Of a stretch of 39,098 nucleotides of DNA, positions 8,511 to 16,985 are shown one piece after another. Under the pieces are notes generated by a model. It made no database searches. It was not told where the DNA came from and was given only the letters and a program-made list of their open reading frames with translations. The DNA lies in the NCBI GenBank assembly GCA_016200585.1, contig JACQEN010000120.1, forward strand, positions 1-39,098, written 5' to 3'. The position numbers were made by a program, and so were the translations under genes. The stretch comes from Deltaproteobacteria bacterium. GTDB lineage: Bacteria; Desulfobacterota; Binatia; HRBIN30. How positions within the stretch are numbered: the stretch's first letter is position 1; each line of letters begins with the position of its first letter.

Positions 8511-9506
8511 ATGTCATTCGAGAGTCAGCTGTCGCGGGAGTTCTTACGGGTCGTCGAAGAAGCCGGAATTGCGGCTGCACGCACCATGGGCCAGGGCGAT
8601 CGCAAGGGGTCGGATCGTGTCGCGGTCGAGGCCATGCGCAAATCCATGGACTCGCTTCCGATGCGCGGCACCGTCGTCATTGGTGAAGGCGAGCGCGACG
8701 AGGCGCCGATGCTGTACATCGGCGAGAGGGTCGGCCGTCAAGGCGATGGTGACATCGAGGTCGACATCGCCGTCGATCCGCTCGAAGGAACGAATCTGTG
8801 TGCCACCGGTTCACCCGGCGCGATCGCGGTGTTGGCGGCATCGAACCACGGCGGACTGCTGCACGCGCCCGACTGCTACATGGAGAAGATCATCGTCGGC
8901 CCGGCGGCGCGCGGCGCCGTGCATCTCGATGCAAGCGTGAAAGAGAACTTGTCGGCGATCGCCAAGCGTTTGAACCGTGCCGTCAAGGACCTGGTGGTCA
9001 TCGTGTTGGATCGTCCGCGCCACCAACAACTGGTCGAAGACATTCGCAGCGCCGGTGCGCGTATCCGCCTGATCAGCGACGGTGATCTTTCGGCCGGCGT
9101 CTCGGCCGCGGTTCGCCGCACCAACGTGCACGCGGTGATGGGAATCGGCGGCGCGCCCGAAGGTGTTCTCACCGCCGCCGCTTTGCGCTGTTTGAACGGC
9201 GGAATGGAAGGTCGCCTGGTACCCTTTAAGGAAGGTGAGGAGGAGCGCAAGAAATTCACCGAGCGCCTGCGCGGCATGGGCATCGCCGACCCCGACCGCA
9301 CCTACTCGGAACGAGAGCTGGCACCGGGGCCCGACATCCTGTTCGCCGCCACCGGCGTTACCGACGGCAATCTGCTGCGCGGTGTGCGCTTCTTCGGCCA
9401 CGGTTCGCGCACCAGCTCGCTGGTGATGGCGCTGCGCGAGCACAGCATCCGTTTCATTGACACCGTACGCCTCGACGGGTCGCAGGACGCCGTCGTCGAG
9501 TTCTGA
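8511..9506 (+). CDS. glpX: Fructose-1,6-bisphosphatase class II
   Basis: A 331-residue GlpX-type fructose-1,6-bisphosphatase, which converts fructose 1,6-bisphosphate to fructose 6-phosphate in gluconeogenesis. The metal- and phosphate-binding motifs of the family are clear: [15 protein letters not shown] near residues 58-72 and VDPLEGT near residues 88-94. The conserved SDGDLSAG and GIGGAPEGV segments follow. Length and full-length conservation match the family, so the gene looks intact. ATG 8511 follows a purine-rich GAGGGGATCGAGG stretch. The 134-base gap from the nuclease-like gene suggests its own promoter. A palindromic repeat begins one base after the stop codon. Confidence 0.96.
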   Translation: MSFESQLSREFLRVVEEAGIAAARTMGQGDRKGSDRVAVEAMRKSMDSLPMRGTVVIGEGERDEAPMLYIGERVGRQGDGDIEVDIAVDPLEGTNLCATGSPGAIAVLAASNHGGLLHAPDCYMEKIIVGPAARGAVHLDASVKENLSAIAKRLNRAVKDLVVIVLDRPRHQQLVEDIRSAGARIRLISDGDLSAGVSAAVRRTNVHAVMGIGGAPEGVLTAAALRCLNGGMEGRLVPFKEGEEERKKFTERLRGMGIADPDRTYSERELAPGPDILFAATGVTDGNLLRGVRFFGHGSRTSSLVMALREHSIRFIDTVRLDGSQDAVVEF

Positions 9507-9579
9507 GAATCCCCCCTGTCCCTCCGAGGGGAAAATGAGCAGTGTCCCCCTTTTTCAAAGGGGGACGACAGGGGGATTC
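9507..9579. repeat. Palindromic intergenic repeat, copy 1
   Basis: The outer arms are GAATCCCCCCTGTC (9507-9520) and GACAGGGGGATTC (ending 9579). Inside lies a second hairpin, GTCCCCCTTT/AAAGGGGGAC (9544-9566). The same design occurs at 10768-10857, so this is a dispersed REP/MITE-like element. It starts one base after the glpX stop and could act as a transcript-end hairpin. Confidence 0.8.
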
Positions 9580-9658
9580 ATCGCACTGCAAGACGATCCC
9601 TGCTTGCACGTCACCCCCACGACGCTACAAAGATCGTTCTGAGAGGAAGAAACAACGC

Positions 9659-10757
9659 ATGGATGATGTTTCCCTGAAAGATCGCATTGCCAATCTGGAA
9701 GAGCGCCTGCAGACCTTCGGGAGGCATCTTTGACGTCGCTACGCGCGAGCAACGGATCAGCGAGCTAGACGCAATCGCCGCAGACCCGGATTTCTGGAAC
9801 GACGCCGAGAAGGCGCAGAAGGTTCTCAAAGAGCGCAGCGAGATCGCCGGGCCGATCGAATCGTGGCGCAAGCAACTGCAAGGCATTGACGACGCCAAAG
9901 TCTTCAACGAGCTAGCCGCAGAAGGCGATCCGGAAGCCGCAACCGAAGCGCGCCGCAAGCTTGACGAGGTAGCGGCCGACCTCGACAAGCTTGAGCTGCA
10001 ACGCAAGCTGGGCGGCGAGCACGATCCGGGCAACGCCATTCTGACCCTGCATCCGGGGGCCGGCGGTACGGAGGCGCAAGACTGGGCCGAGATGCTCATG
10101 CGCATGTATCTGCGCTGGGCCGAACGTCACGGCTTCAAAGCGGAGCTCGTTGATTTGCTGCCCGGCGAGGGCGCCGGCATCAAGAGCGCGACGATCACGG
10201 TCGAGGGATCGTACGCGTTCGGTTATCTCAAGGCCGAAGCCGGCATTCACCGCCTGGTGCGCATTTCACCATTCGACGCCAACGCCCGACGCCACACTTC
10301 GTTTGCTTCGGTGTTCATCTATCCCGAAGTCGACGACGACATTGAGATCGAGATCAACGAAGGCGACCTGCGCGTCGATACCTACCGCGCCAGCGGCGCC
10401 GGCGGCCAACACGTCAACAAGACCGACTCGGCGGTGCGCCTCACCCACTTGCCCACGGGGATCGTCGTCGCCTGTCAGAACGAGCGTTCGCAGCACAAGA
10501 ACAAATCGATGGCGATGAAGATCCTGCGGGCGCGGTTGTACGAGCTCGAGCAGCAGAAGCAGCGCGAGAGGATAGCGGAGCTCGACAAAACGAAGAAGGA
10601 GATCGCCTGGGGTAGCCAGATCCGCTCGTATGTCTTGCACCCCTATCGTCTGGTGAAAGATCACCGCACCGGTGTCGAAGCGGGCAATGCCGACGGCGTG
10701 CTCGACGGCGACATCGATAAGTTCATCGAAGCCTATCTACAGCAGCAGGCGGCGTGA
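9659..10757 (+). CDS. prfB: Peptide chain release factor 2 (programmed +1 frameshift)
   Basis: RF2 recognises UGA and UAA stop codons and triggers peptide release. The gene is read as 24 residues from ATG 9659 (MDDVSLKDRIANLEERLQTF...), then a +1 shift at CTT TGA C, then from 9732 to 10757, giving 365 residues, the same as E. coli RF2. The diagnostic motifs are present: SPF (RISPFDANARR) for stop-codon recognition and GGQ (SGAGGQHVNKTDSAVR) for hydrolysis. The ORF-track start at 9687 is in the shifted frame before the shift site and is not real. Autoregulation is expected: low RF2 lets ribosomes pause at UGA and shift. The upstream GAGGAA about ten bases before ATG is the likely ribosome-binding site. 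Confidence 0.97.
9719..9734 (+). promoter_or_regulatory. prfB programmed +1 frameshift site
   Basis: GGGAGG (9719-9724) is a Shine-Dalgarno-like element three bases before CTT TGA C (9728-9734). This copies the known RF2 arrangement AGGGGG-UAU-CUU-UGA-C, with GGGAGG and CAT as local variants. The in-frame stop is TGA 9731-9733; slipping one base restores the long frame (Leu-Asp-Val-Ala). Confidence 0.95.
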
Positions 10758-10767
10758 GGAGCTGCGT

Positions 10768-10857
10768 GAATCCCCCCGCCGCTATCGCGGCGACCCCCAT
10801 TGGAAAACGTTGCCCCCTTTTCCAAAGGGGGCGGCGAACGCCGTGAGCGGGGGATTC
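10768..10857. repeat. Palindromic intergenic repeat, copy 2
   Basis: The outer arms are GAATCCCCCCGC (from 10768) and GCGGGGGATTC (ending 10857), with an inner hairpin GCCCCCTTTTCCAAAGGGGGC at 10812-10832. It shares the outer and inner arms with the copy at 9507-9579 but has a longer, different spacer. It ends only eight bases before the ATG of the exonuclease/GIY-YIG gene, so it occupies the place where a ribosome-binding site would be. Confidence 0.8.
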
Positions 10858-10865
10858 CTTCTCCC

Positions 10866-12776
10866 ATGCGCGACAAGCTCCTCGACTATCTTCTGCAACG
10901 GCCCGCCGGTGCTTCGCCGCAGGAGCTGCTCGATCTGATTTTCACGCAGCCGGGTAGCGACCCGGAGCTCGCGCCGCGCTTCCTGCAGACCCTGCTGGGC
11001 TGCGACAGCCGATTCTTCTGGCGCCCCGACGACGGTACATGGGTGGCGCGAGCGCACGACGTATTGGCCCGGCCGTTGGCGGCGACGCGGTTCGTCGTCG
11101 TCGATCTGGAGACCACAGGCTTACGCCCCAGCGCTCACGGCATCGTCGAGATCGGCGCGATCCGTATCGAAAACGGCAAGATCGTCGACCAGTTCTCACA
11201 GCTGGTCAATCCGGGTGTGCCGCTCCAACCGTTCATCGTTCGGCTCACCGGGATCTGCGACGCCATGCTCGCCGACCAGCCGCGCATCGACGCCGTGTGG
11301 CCACGTTTCGTCGAGTACCTCGGCGACGACGTGCTGCTGGCGCACAACGCAGGATACGACATGGGTTACCTCAATGCTGCTGCGTTCGCCTTCGGCGGGC
11401 GGCCCTTGCCCAACTCACATCTGTGCTCGCTCAAGTTGGCGCGACGTCTGGTGCCGGAATCGCGGCGCCGCGGGCTCGACGCGCTCGCCGGCGTCTTCGG
11501 AATCCCGCTCGCCGATCGCCACCGCGCCCTCGGGGACGCGCGCATCACCGCCGAGGTCTTCTTCCACCTGCTGGAACGCATGGCGGCACGCGGCATTTCG
11601 CGCTTGGACGAAGCCATCGAATTGCAACACCGGGCGCGCGATGGCCGGCCATTCGTTTGCTTTCTGCCGCGCGACAAAGTCGACCAACTGCCGCTACGGC
11701 CGGGCATCTACCGCTTCTTCGCCGAAGACGGCCGCTTGCTGTACGTCGGCAAAGCAAAGAATCTGCGGCAGCGGGTCGCCAGCTATTTGGGGAACGCCGC
11801 CGATCACTCCGACAAGACGCTCGACCTGATTCGCCACGCCCACGATGTGCGCGTCGAAGTGCTGGGTTCCGAGCTCGAAGCCGCGCTCGAGGAAGCAGTC
11901 GCGATCCGCCGCGAACAACCGCCCTACAATCGACTCGGCAAACACCTGCCGCGCATTGCCTTCCTCAAGCTATCGTTGCGCGATGCGTTCCCGCGCTTGT
12001 CGATTGCCCGCCGCCTCGGTGCCGGGCAGGCGCAGTACATCGGCCCATTTCGCAACCGCGACGAAGCCGAGAGCATGCTCGGGTTGCTCACGCGCCTGTA
12101 TCGCTTGCGCACCTGCAGTGGCCGCTTGCAACCCGACCCGGGCTTTTCGCCGTGCCTGCAGGGTCAGGTGGGAGCGTGTAGCGAACCGTGCGCCGCACGG
12201 GTGACGAGCATCGAGTATCGTCGACAGGTGGAGGCATGCCTGGCGTTGCTGGTGGATACTTGCCCTGCAACGGAGGGCGCTCTTGCGGCCGCCCGGTTGC
12301 AGCTCACCCGGCGCCGTGACGAGCTTTCGGCCGAGCTACGTTTCGAGGCGGCAGCGAAGGTCCAGCGCGACGTCGATTTGCTACAGCGCTTGGAGCGCCG
12401 GCAGCGCACCCTTGGTTGGATCAGTACGCGACAGAACTTCCTGGTGCTGCAGCCGACGGCGGATCACCGTCTGGTGCTTGCCTATGGCGTGATCGGCGGC
12501 CGCCTGGCGCTACGTGCTCGGCTTGCCGACGCGAGCGAGATCAACGCTTTGGTGCCGCAACTAATGGCGGAGCTCGACGAGGGTAAGAAGCGCGGGCTGC
12601 GGCCCGACGATGTCGACGGAACGGTGATCCTCGCAGCCTGGCTGCGTGACCACGGCGAGAAGGTAGGCTGTGTCTTTCGCTTGGACCCGCCGCGCGAGCA
12701 AAAAAAATGGCCCGCCACCCAGGTTGATGAGTGGCGGGCCGCTTGTACGAGCTTACTTACGCCGGTTGCGGATTAG
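10866..12776 (+). CDS. DEDDh 3'-5' exonuclease fused to UvrC-like GIY-YIG endonuclease
   Basis: A 636-residue two-nuclease fusion. Residues about 75-235 are a DnaQ-type exonuclease with all acidic residues: Asp80 and Glu82 (VDLETTG), Asp165 (HNAGYD) and His219...Asp224 (HRALGD). Residues about 277-360 are a GIY-YIG domain (PGIYRFF, LYVGKAKNLRQRV). A UvrC/Cho-type Cys cluster follows (TCSG, SPCLQGQ, GACSEPC), the likely Fe-S or metal site. The UvrC C-terminal RNase H-like nuclease is absent. Similar fusions are known in actinobacteria and others and are thought to act in DNA repair. ATG 10866 is chosen because residues from here match the family; the track start TTG 10800 lies in the palindromic repeat. 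No good Shine-Dalgarno precedes 10866, so the start is less sure. The 3' end overlaps the convergent gene by 24 bases. Confidence 0.9.
   Translation: MRDKLLDYLLQRPAGASPQELLDLIFTQPGSDPELAPRFLQTLLGCDSRFFWRPDDGTWVARAHDVLARPLAATRFVVVDLETTGLRPSAHGIVEIGAIRIENGKIVDQFSQLVNPGVPLQPFIVRLTGICDAMLADQPRIDAVWPRFVEYLGDDVLLAHNAGYDMGYLNAAAFAFGGRPLPNSHLCSLKLARRLVPESRRRGLDALAGVFGIPLADRHRALGDARITAEVFFHLLERMAARGISRLDEAIELQHRARDGRPFVCFLPRDKVDQLPLRPGIYRFFAEDGRLLYVGKAKNLRQRVASYLGNAADHSDKTLDLIRHAHDVRVEVLGSELEAALEEAVAIRREQPPYNRLGKHLPRIAFLKLSLRDAFPRLSIARRLGAGQAQYIGPFRNRDEAESMLGLLTRLYRLRTCSGRLQPDPGFSPCLQGQVGACSEPCAARVTSIEYRRQVEACLALLVDTCPATEGALAAARLQLTRRRDELSAELRFEAAAKVQRDVDLLQRLERRQRTLGWISTRQNFLVLQPTADHRLVLAYGVIGGRLALRARLADASEINALVPQLMAELDEGKKRGLRPDDVDGTVILAAWLRDHGEKVGCVFRLDPPREQKKWPATQVDEWRAACTSLLTPVAD
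12700..12740 (-). terminator. Rho-independent terminator for the FG-GAP/Cys-rich gene
   Basis: A perfect 10-bp stem GGCCCGCCAC/GTGGCGGGCC (12709-12718 with 12731-12740) closes a 12-base loop. On the minus strand it is followed by a run of eight U residues (A-run at 12700-12707). It lies 13 bases beyond the minus-strand gene stop and entirely inside the plus-strand exonuclease gene's coding end. Confidence 0.9.
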
Positions 12777-15490
12777 CGGGATCGAGCGCACCAGCACACT
12801 CTGCGCCCGGCGTCGCAGCCAGAAGGCAAACGGCAGGACAGCCAGAAGCGCGAGGCCGTCGTGGCCGTTTTGACCATCGCCGATCGTGCAACCGCCACTA
12901 CGGCTCACCGAAACCTTGAACGGCGGCGTCGGCGTGGGTGGTACGTCTTGAATGGCAGTTGCTGTCGGACTCGGCGGTGGAGCGCACAGTAGCGTCACCG
13001 GGTTGCAGAAACTGGTTTCGCAGTCGGCCGGTTTCTCGCATGAATCATCGATCATCAACGGCGGTACACAGTAGCCTTTGAAGTTGAAGATGTCGCAGCG
13101 ATTCGGACGAGTGCACGGGTTGCTGTCGCAGCAGACGCCATCGATGCAGCCTTGTGCATCGGTGTTGCACTGCGAAGCGTTGGTGCAAACGTCTCCCAAC
13201 ATGTTCTTCGTCGGCACGGGTGTTGGGGTGGGGTCCTGTTGATGGCAAAAGCCCGCTTGACCTACTTGAGTACTGCGACAGGTCTGGCCGTCCGGACACT
13301 GTTGCAGGTTGCAGCAGACCCCGCCTTCGAAGGTGTTACACAGATATCCACCCTGACATTGCGCCGTCGTTCCGCAAGAACCGCCCGGTGGAACCGGGGT
13401 CGGCGACAGTGTCGGCGTGGCTGTCGGAGGCGTGTCGCATTGCTTGCTGGCATTGCAGTACCCCGAGGTGCAATCTTGATTTCCGGAGCACGACACGCCG
13501 TTTCCACCCTTCTGCACGCAGTGACCTGGGCTGGCGGGCATGCTGCACGACTCGTTGGCCCCACAGCTCGCCGACTCGCAACAAACGCCGTCGACACAGT
13601 TCCCTGAGAGACAATTTGCCCCGAAGCTGCATCTTGCGCCGAGCCCGGCGGGCGTTGGCGTAAGCGTCGGCAGTGGGGTCTTTGTCGGTGTTGGTGTCTT
13701 TGCCGGAGCCGGAACGCACCGGCCCTCGGAACCGGGGAAGGCGCAGGTTTCGCTGTCGGTACACTGTCTCTCGCAGCAGAAGTTGTTTTCGCAGAAGGAC
13801 GGGTCGCAAGCGGTGATGTCCGTCGTGCTGGTGCAACACTGGCGCGAATCCGTGCAGGGTTGACCGGGTGGCAGACGCGTGGTGCAAACGCCTTCGGAGC
13901 CGGGGATGTTGCAGGCGGCGTTGACGGCGCAAGACGCGTCGCCGCAGCAGACGCCGTCGGTGCAATGATTCGAGGAACACTGCTCGTCGGCATTGCACTG
14001 CGTCCCGTTGGAGGCCGGCGGCGCGCACATCCCGGTGTTGCAGTATTGACCAAGGGGGCAAGAAATCGTGGTGCAGCAGAAGCCGTTCACACAATCATGC
14101 GTCGAGCACTGGGTACCGTCGAGGTCCGTGCACGGCGTTCCCGGCGGTGCGGGTTGCTGACACGTCCCCGGGTTGGGCAGAATGTCGCAGAATTGGCCGG
14201 TCGGACACGACCCCGAATCGCAGCACACGCCGTCGACGCACTTGCCTGAAAGGCACTGGCGCCCGACCACACAGGACTCCCCGAGATTCTTTTTTGGGGG
14301 TGTTTTGGCGCGCAGGACCTGCACGGTGCTGTCGGTGTAGGCGGTCACGACGACATCGGGCACGGAATCTCCAGTGACGTCGGCGGCGACGATACGACGC
14401 GGCCCGAGGCCGACGATGATCTGTGTGCCGAAATCGAAGGTGCCGTCCCCGCGTCCAGCGTAGGCGTTGACGAAGCCCGAGGTCGCCTGCTGCGTGTTGG
14501 TGGCGCGGGTGCTGAAGGAAATGGCGATGTCCGGCCGCGAGTCGCTGTCGAAGTCACCGGTCTTGATGTCTTGCGGTTGGCAAACGACCTCAATGCCGTT
14601 GAGACGCGATGGACAACCGAAGATGATCGGAGGGAGAACGTTGAACAGCGGGTTGACGTCGCCGAGGAGAATCGAAAGCGTGAAGTTGTTGAGGCCGGCG
14701 CCTCCGCTGTTGACGACGGCGATGTCGAGCTTGCCGTCGTTGTTGAAGTCGCCGGTGGTCATGGCAACGGTGTTGACGCCGACGACGTAGCGCTGCGGTA
14801 CGATTCCCTGGAAGGTTCCGTTACCCTGGTTCAGATAGATCGACACCTCGTCGACGCCACGCGTGCCGGTGTCGAGAAGGATGAGGTCGTCGAAATGGTC
14901 GTTGTTGAGATCGGCAGACAGAATCGAACGTGGGCCGACGCCGGTAGGAAAGCTCCCGACCGCGGCCAAACCACGGGTGCCGCCGGCGTTGTTGAACACG
15001 GTGAACGTGTCGCGCGTGCGGTTGGCAACGGCGACGTCAAGCGACGGACCGGAATCGAAATGGCCGGGGACGACGTCGTACGGGCCGCGCGCCTGTCCGG
15101 CAAAGAACTGCGGTGAAGAAAAAGTGGCTCCAGTCTGTCCCGAAATGACGAAGATACCACCGGAGTAGTTGTCGGCAACGACGATGTCTGGAATGCGGTC
15201 GGCGTTGAAGTCGCCGGTGGAGATATCACGCCGGTCGGGATCTCGACGACGGAGCCGGCGAAATTCCCATCCGGAGAACCAAACAGGACGGTTACGGTGT
15301 CGCGAACCGTGCTCGAAACGACCGCATCCATGATGTTGTCGTTGTTGAAATCATCCGCAGCGATAAACGCCGGTCCGCTCGGGACCTTGCGGGCGACACC
15401 CGGAACGAACGAAATTTGTGCCCAGCACATGGCAGGCAGCAGCAGGGCCACGGTAAACAGAGACTGGGCGCCAAAAAACTTACGACTCAT
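12753..15490 (-). CDS. Secreted FG-GAP repeat / Cys-rich surface protein, frameshifted
   Basis: The gene starts at ATG 15490 with a signal peptide (KFFGAQSLFTVALLLPAMCWAQ) and FG-GAP/VCBS calcium-type repeats (DDFNNDNIMDAV). Between about 15244 and 15227 the frame breaks: the first frame runs on into nonsense, while the repeat pattern resumes one frame over (STGDFNADRIPDIV) and continues to 12753. With the frame restored it would be about 912 residues: FG-GAP repeats, about nine Cys-rich modules of the type CVDGVCC, Thr/Pro linkers (TPTPTKTPLPTLTPTP), and a C-terminal tail with SGGCTI, a hydrophobic helix (LALLAVLPFAFW) and LRRR. That tail resembles Cys-type C-terminal sorting signals such as MYXO-CTERM. 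A surface-anchored adhesin-like role is likely. The track splits it into ORFs 14831-15490 and 12753-14999. The shift may be a sequencing error or a real mutation. Confidence 0.8.
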
Positions 15491-15587
15491 CTAGCTTTCT
15501 CCTCGTGCAATGAGGCCCGTTGTGCCCTTGCGGACGGTGGGCCACCTGCGTCTAGCATTGACCTCTTACTCTTTCTGGACAGTCCCT

Positions 15588-15654
15588 GTTTGTCAAACGA
15601 AAACGCTGAGACCCAGCTGCCGAACGACTTTCGTACACCATCATTGTAACAATG
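15588..15654. promoter_or_regulatory. Inverted repeats in divergent promoter region
   Basis: The 295-base gap 15491-15785 separates divergent genes (surface protein and acyl-CoA dehydrogenase). It holds two perfect small palindromes, GTTTGTCAAAC (15588-15598) and CATTGTAACAATG (15642-15654), of the size used by TetR- or MarR-type regulators. On the minus strand the second contains TACAAT, a good -10 match, but no matching -35 was found at normal spacing. Binding protein unknown. Confidence 0.35.
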
Positions 15655-15785
15655 CAAGTCAACTTTTTTGCGCGATGGGATGGGCTGGGGTAACCGGGCT
15701 AGCTTCGGCGTCAGCGCCGGTGCTAGTTGGGTTGGTGCCGCGCCGGCCGTTATGGCGGGGGCTGGTACATGCCAAGGAGGTCGTC

Positions 15786-16928
15786 ATGTTCTCATTCGAA
15801 ATGAGTGCCGAACAGCAAGAAATGAAGGATCTGGCCAAGAAGTTTGCGGCCGAAGAGATCATCCCGATTGCCAGTAAGTGCGACGAAACGGAGACCTTTC
15901 CGACCGACGTCTGTCGCAAAGCTTGGGAGCTGGGATTGATGAACCTTGAGGTCCCCAAAGAATACGGTGGACCCGGGCTAGGGGTTCTCGACACGATTCT
16001 GATGCTCGAGGAGCTCAACTACGGCTGCGCCGGGATAACCAACGCGCTGGCGGCCAACGGTCTGGCCGCGGTCCCACTCCTGAAGGCCGGCAACGACGAG
16101 CAAAAGAACAAGTACCTCGGCATGCTGGCCAGCGAATTCAGCTTTGCAGCCTTCTGCACCACCGAGCCGGGGGCGGGTTCCGACGTGGCCGGTTTGTCGA
16201 CGACCTATCGCCGCGTCGGCGACGACTACGTCATTAACGGCACCAAGCACTTCATCTCGAACGGCTCGATGGCGCACTGGTACACGGTGTTCGCCACCAA
16301 GGACAAGAATCTGCGACACCAGGGCATCTCGTGTTTCGTCATGCCGGCCGACACACCCGGCATCCGCACGCATCGCATGCACGGCAAGTTGGGGCAGCGA
16401 GCTGCCGATACGGCTGAGGTGGTATTCGAGGACGTCAAAGTGCCGAAGAGCGCTTTGGTCGGCGACGAAGGTCAGGGCTTTAAGATCGCCATGCAAACCT
16501 TTGATCATACGCGTCCGGAGATCGGCGCGATCTGCATCGGTATTTCACAGCGCGCCCTCGACGAAGCAACCAAGTATGCGCTCGAACGCCATGCCTTCAG
16601 CCAACCGATCGCCAATTTCCAAGCCGTGCAGTTCATGCTCGCCGACATGGCGATCGAGGTCGAGGCGATGCGTTTGCTGACCTACAAAGCGGCTTGGCTC
16701 CTCGACAGCGGTGCCGGCGCGCCGATTGTTTCGAGCTATGCCAAAGCTTTTGGCGCCGATTCGGCGATGCGGATCACCACCGACGCCGTACAGGTCTTCG
16801 GCGGTTACGGCTACATGCGCGACTACCCCGTCGAGAAGCTGATGCGCGACGCCAAGCTGCTGCAGATCTACGAAGGTACGTCGCAGATTCAGCGGGTGGT
16901 GATTGCGAGAAACTTGTTGAAGAAGTGA
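15786..16928 (+). CDS. Acyl-CoA dehydrogenase (short/medium-chain type)
   Basis: A 380-residue FAD-dependent acyl-CoA dehydrogenase that makes the 2,3-double bond in the first step of acyl-CoA beta-oxidation, passing electrons to ETF. Family motifs are complete: FCTTEPGAGSD and the FISNGSMAHWY FAD region, the C-terminal VFGGYGYMRDYPVEKLMRDAK, and the catalytic Glu in LLQIYEGTSQIQR. The start is ATG 15786, preceded at five bases by a strong AAGGAGG; the upstream 92 residues of the track ORF are non-coding. It is closest in style to short/medium- or branched-chain enzymes (bcd/acdA-like); chain length cannot be set from sequence. It stands alone between a divergent surface protein and a convergent aldolase. 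Confidence 0.93.
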   Translation: MFSFEMSAEQQEMKDLAKKFAAEEIIPIASKCDETETFPTDVCRKAWELGLMNLEVPKEYGGPGLGVLDTILMLEELNYGCAGITNALAANGLAAVPLLKAGNDEQKNKYLGMLASEFSFAAFCTTEPGAGSDVAGLSTTYRRVGDDYVINGTKHFISNGSMAHWYTVFATKDKNLRHQGISCFVMPADTPGIRTHRMHGKLGQRAADTAEVVFEDVKVPKSALVGDEGQGFKIAMQTFDHTRPEIGAICIGISQRALDEATKYALERHAFSQPIANFQAVQFMLADMAIEVEAMRLLTYKAAWLLDSGAGAPIVSSYAKAFGADSAMRITTDAVQVFGGYGYMRDYPVEKLMRDAKLLQIYEGTSQIQRVVIARNLLKK

Positions 16929-16985
16929 CGGAATGAGGAAACGGGGGCTTGGCGAGTCCATTCAACGCGCTCAAGCCCCCAGACC

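Noticed and set aside
9507-10857. Repeated GGGGGATTC units as a CRISPR array
   Set aside because: Only two copies, separated by a gene, each palindromic with unlike interior; no regular spacer pattern or cas gene.
13000-14300. Cys-module repeats as a DNA tandem repeat array
   Set aside because: The repetition is at protein level with diverged DNA; no uniform nucleotide unit length was seen.
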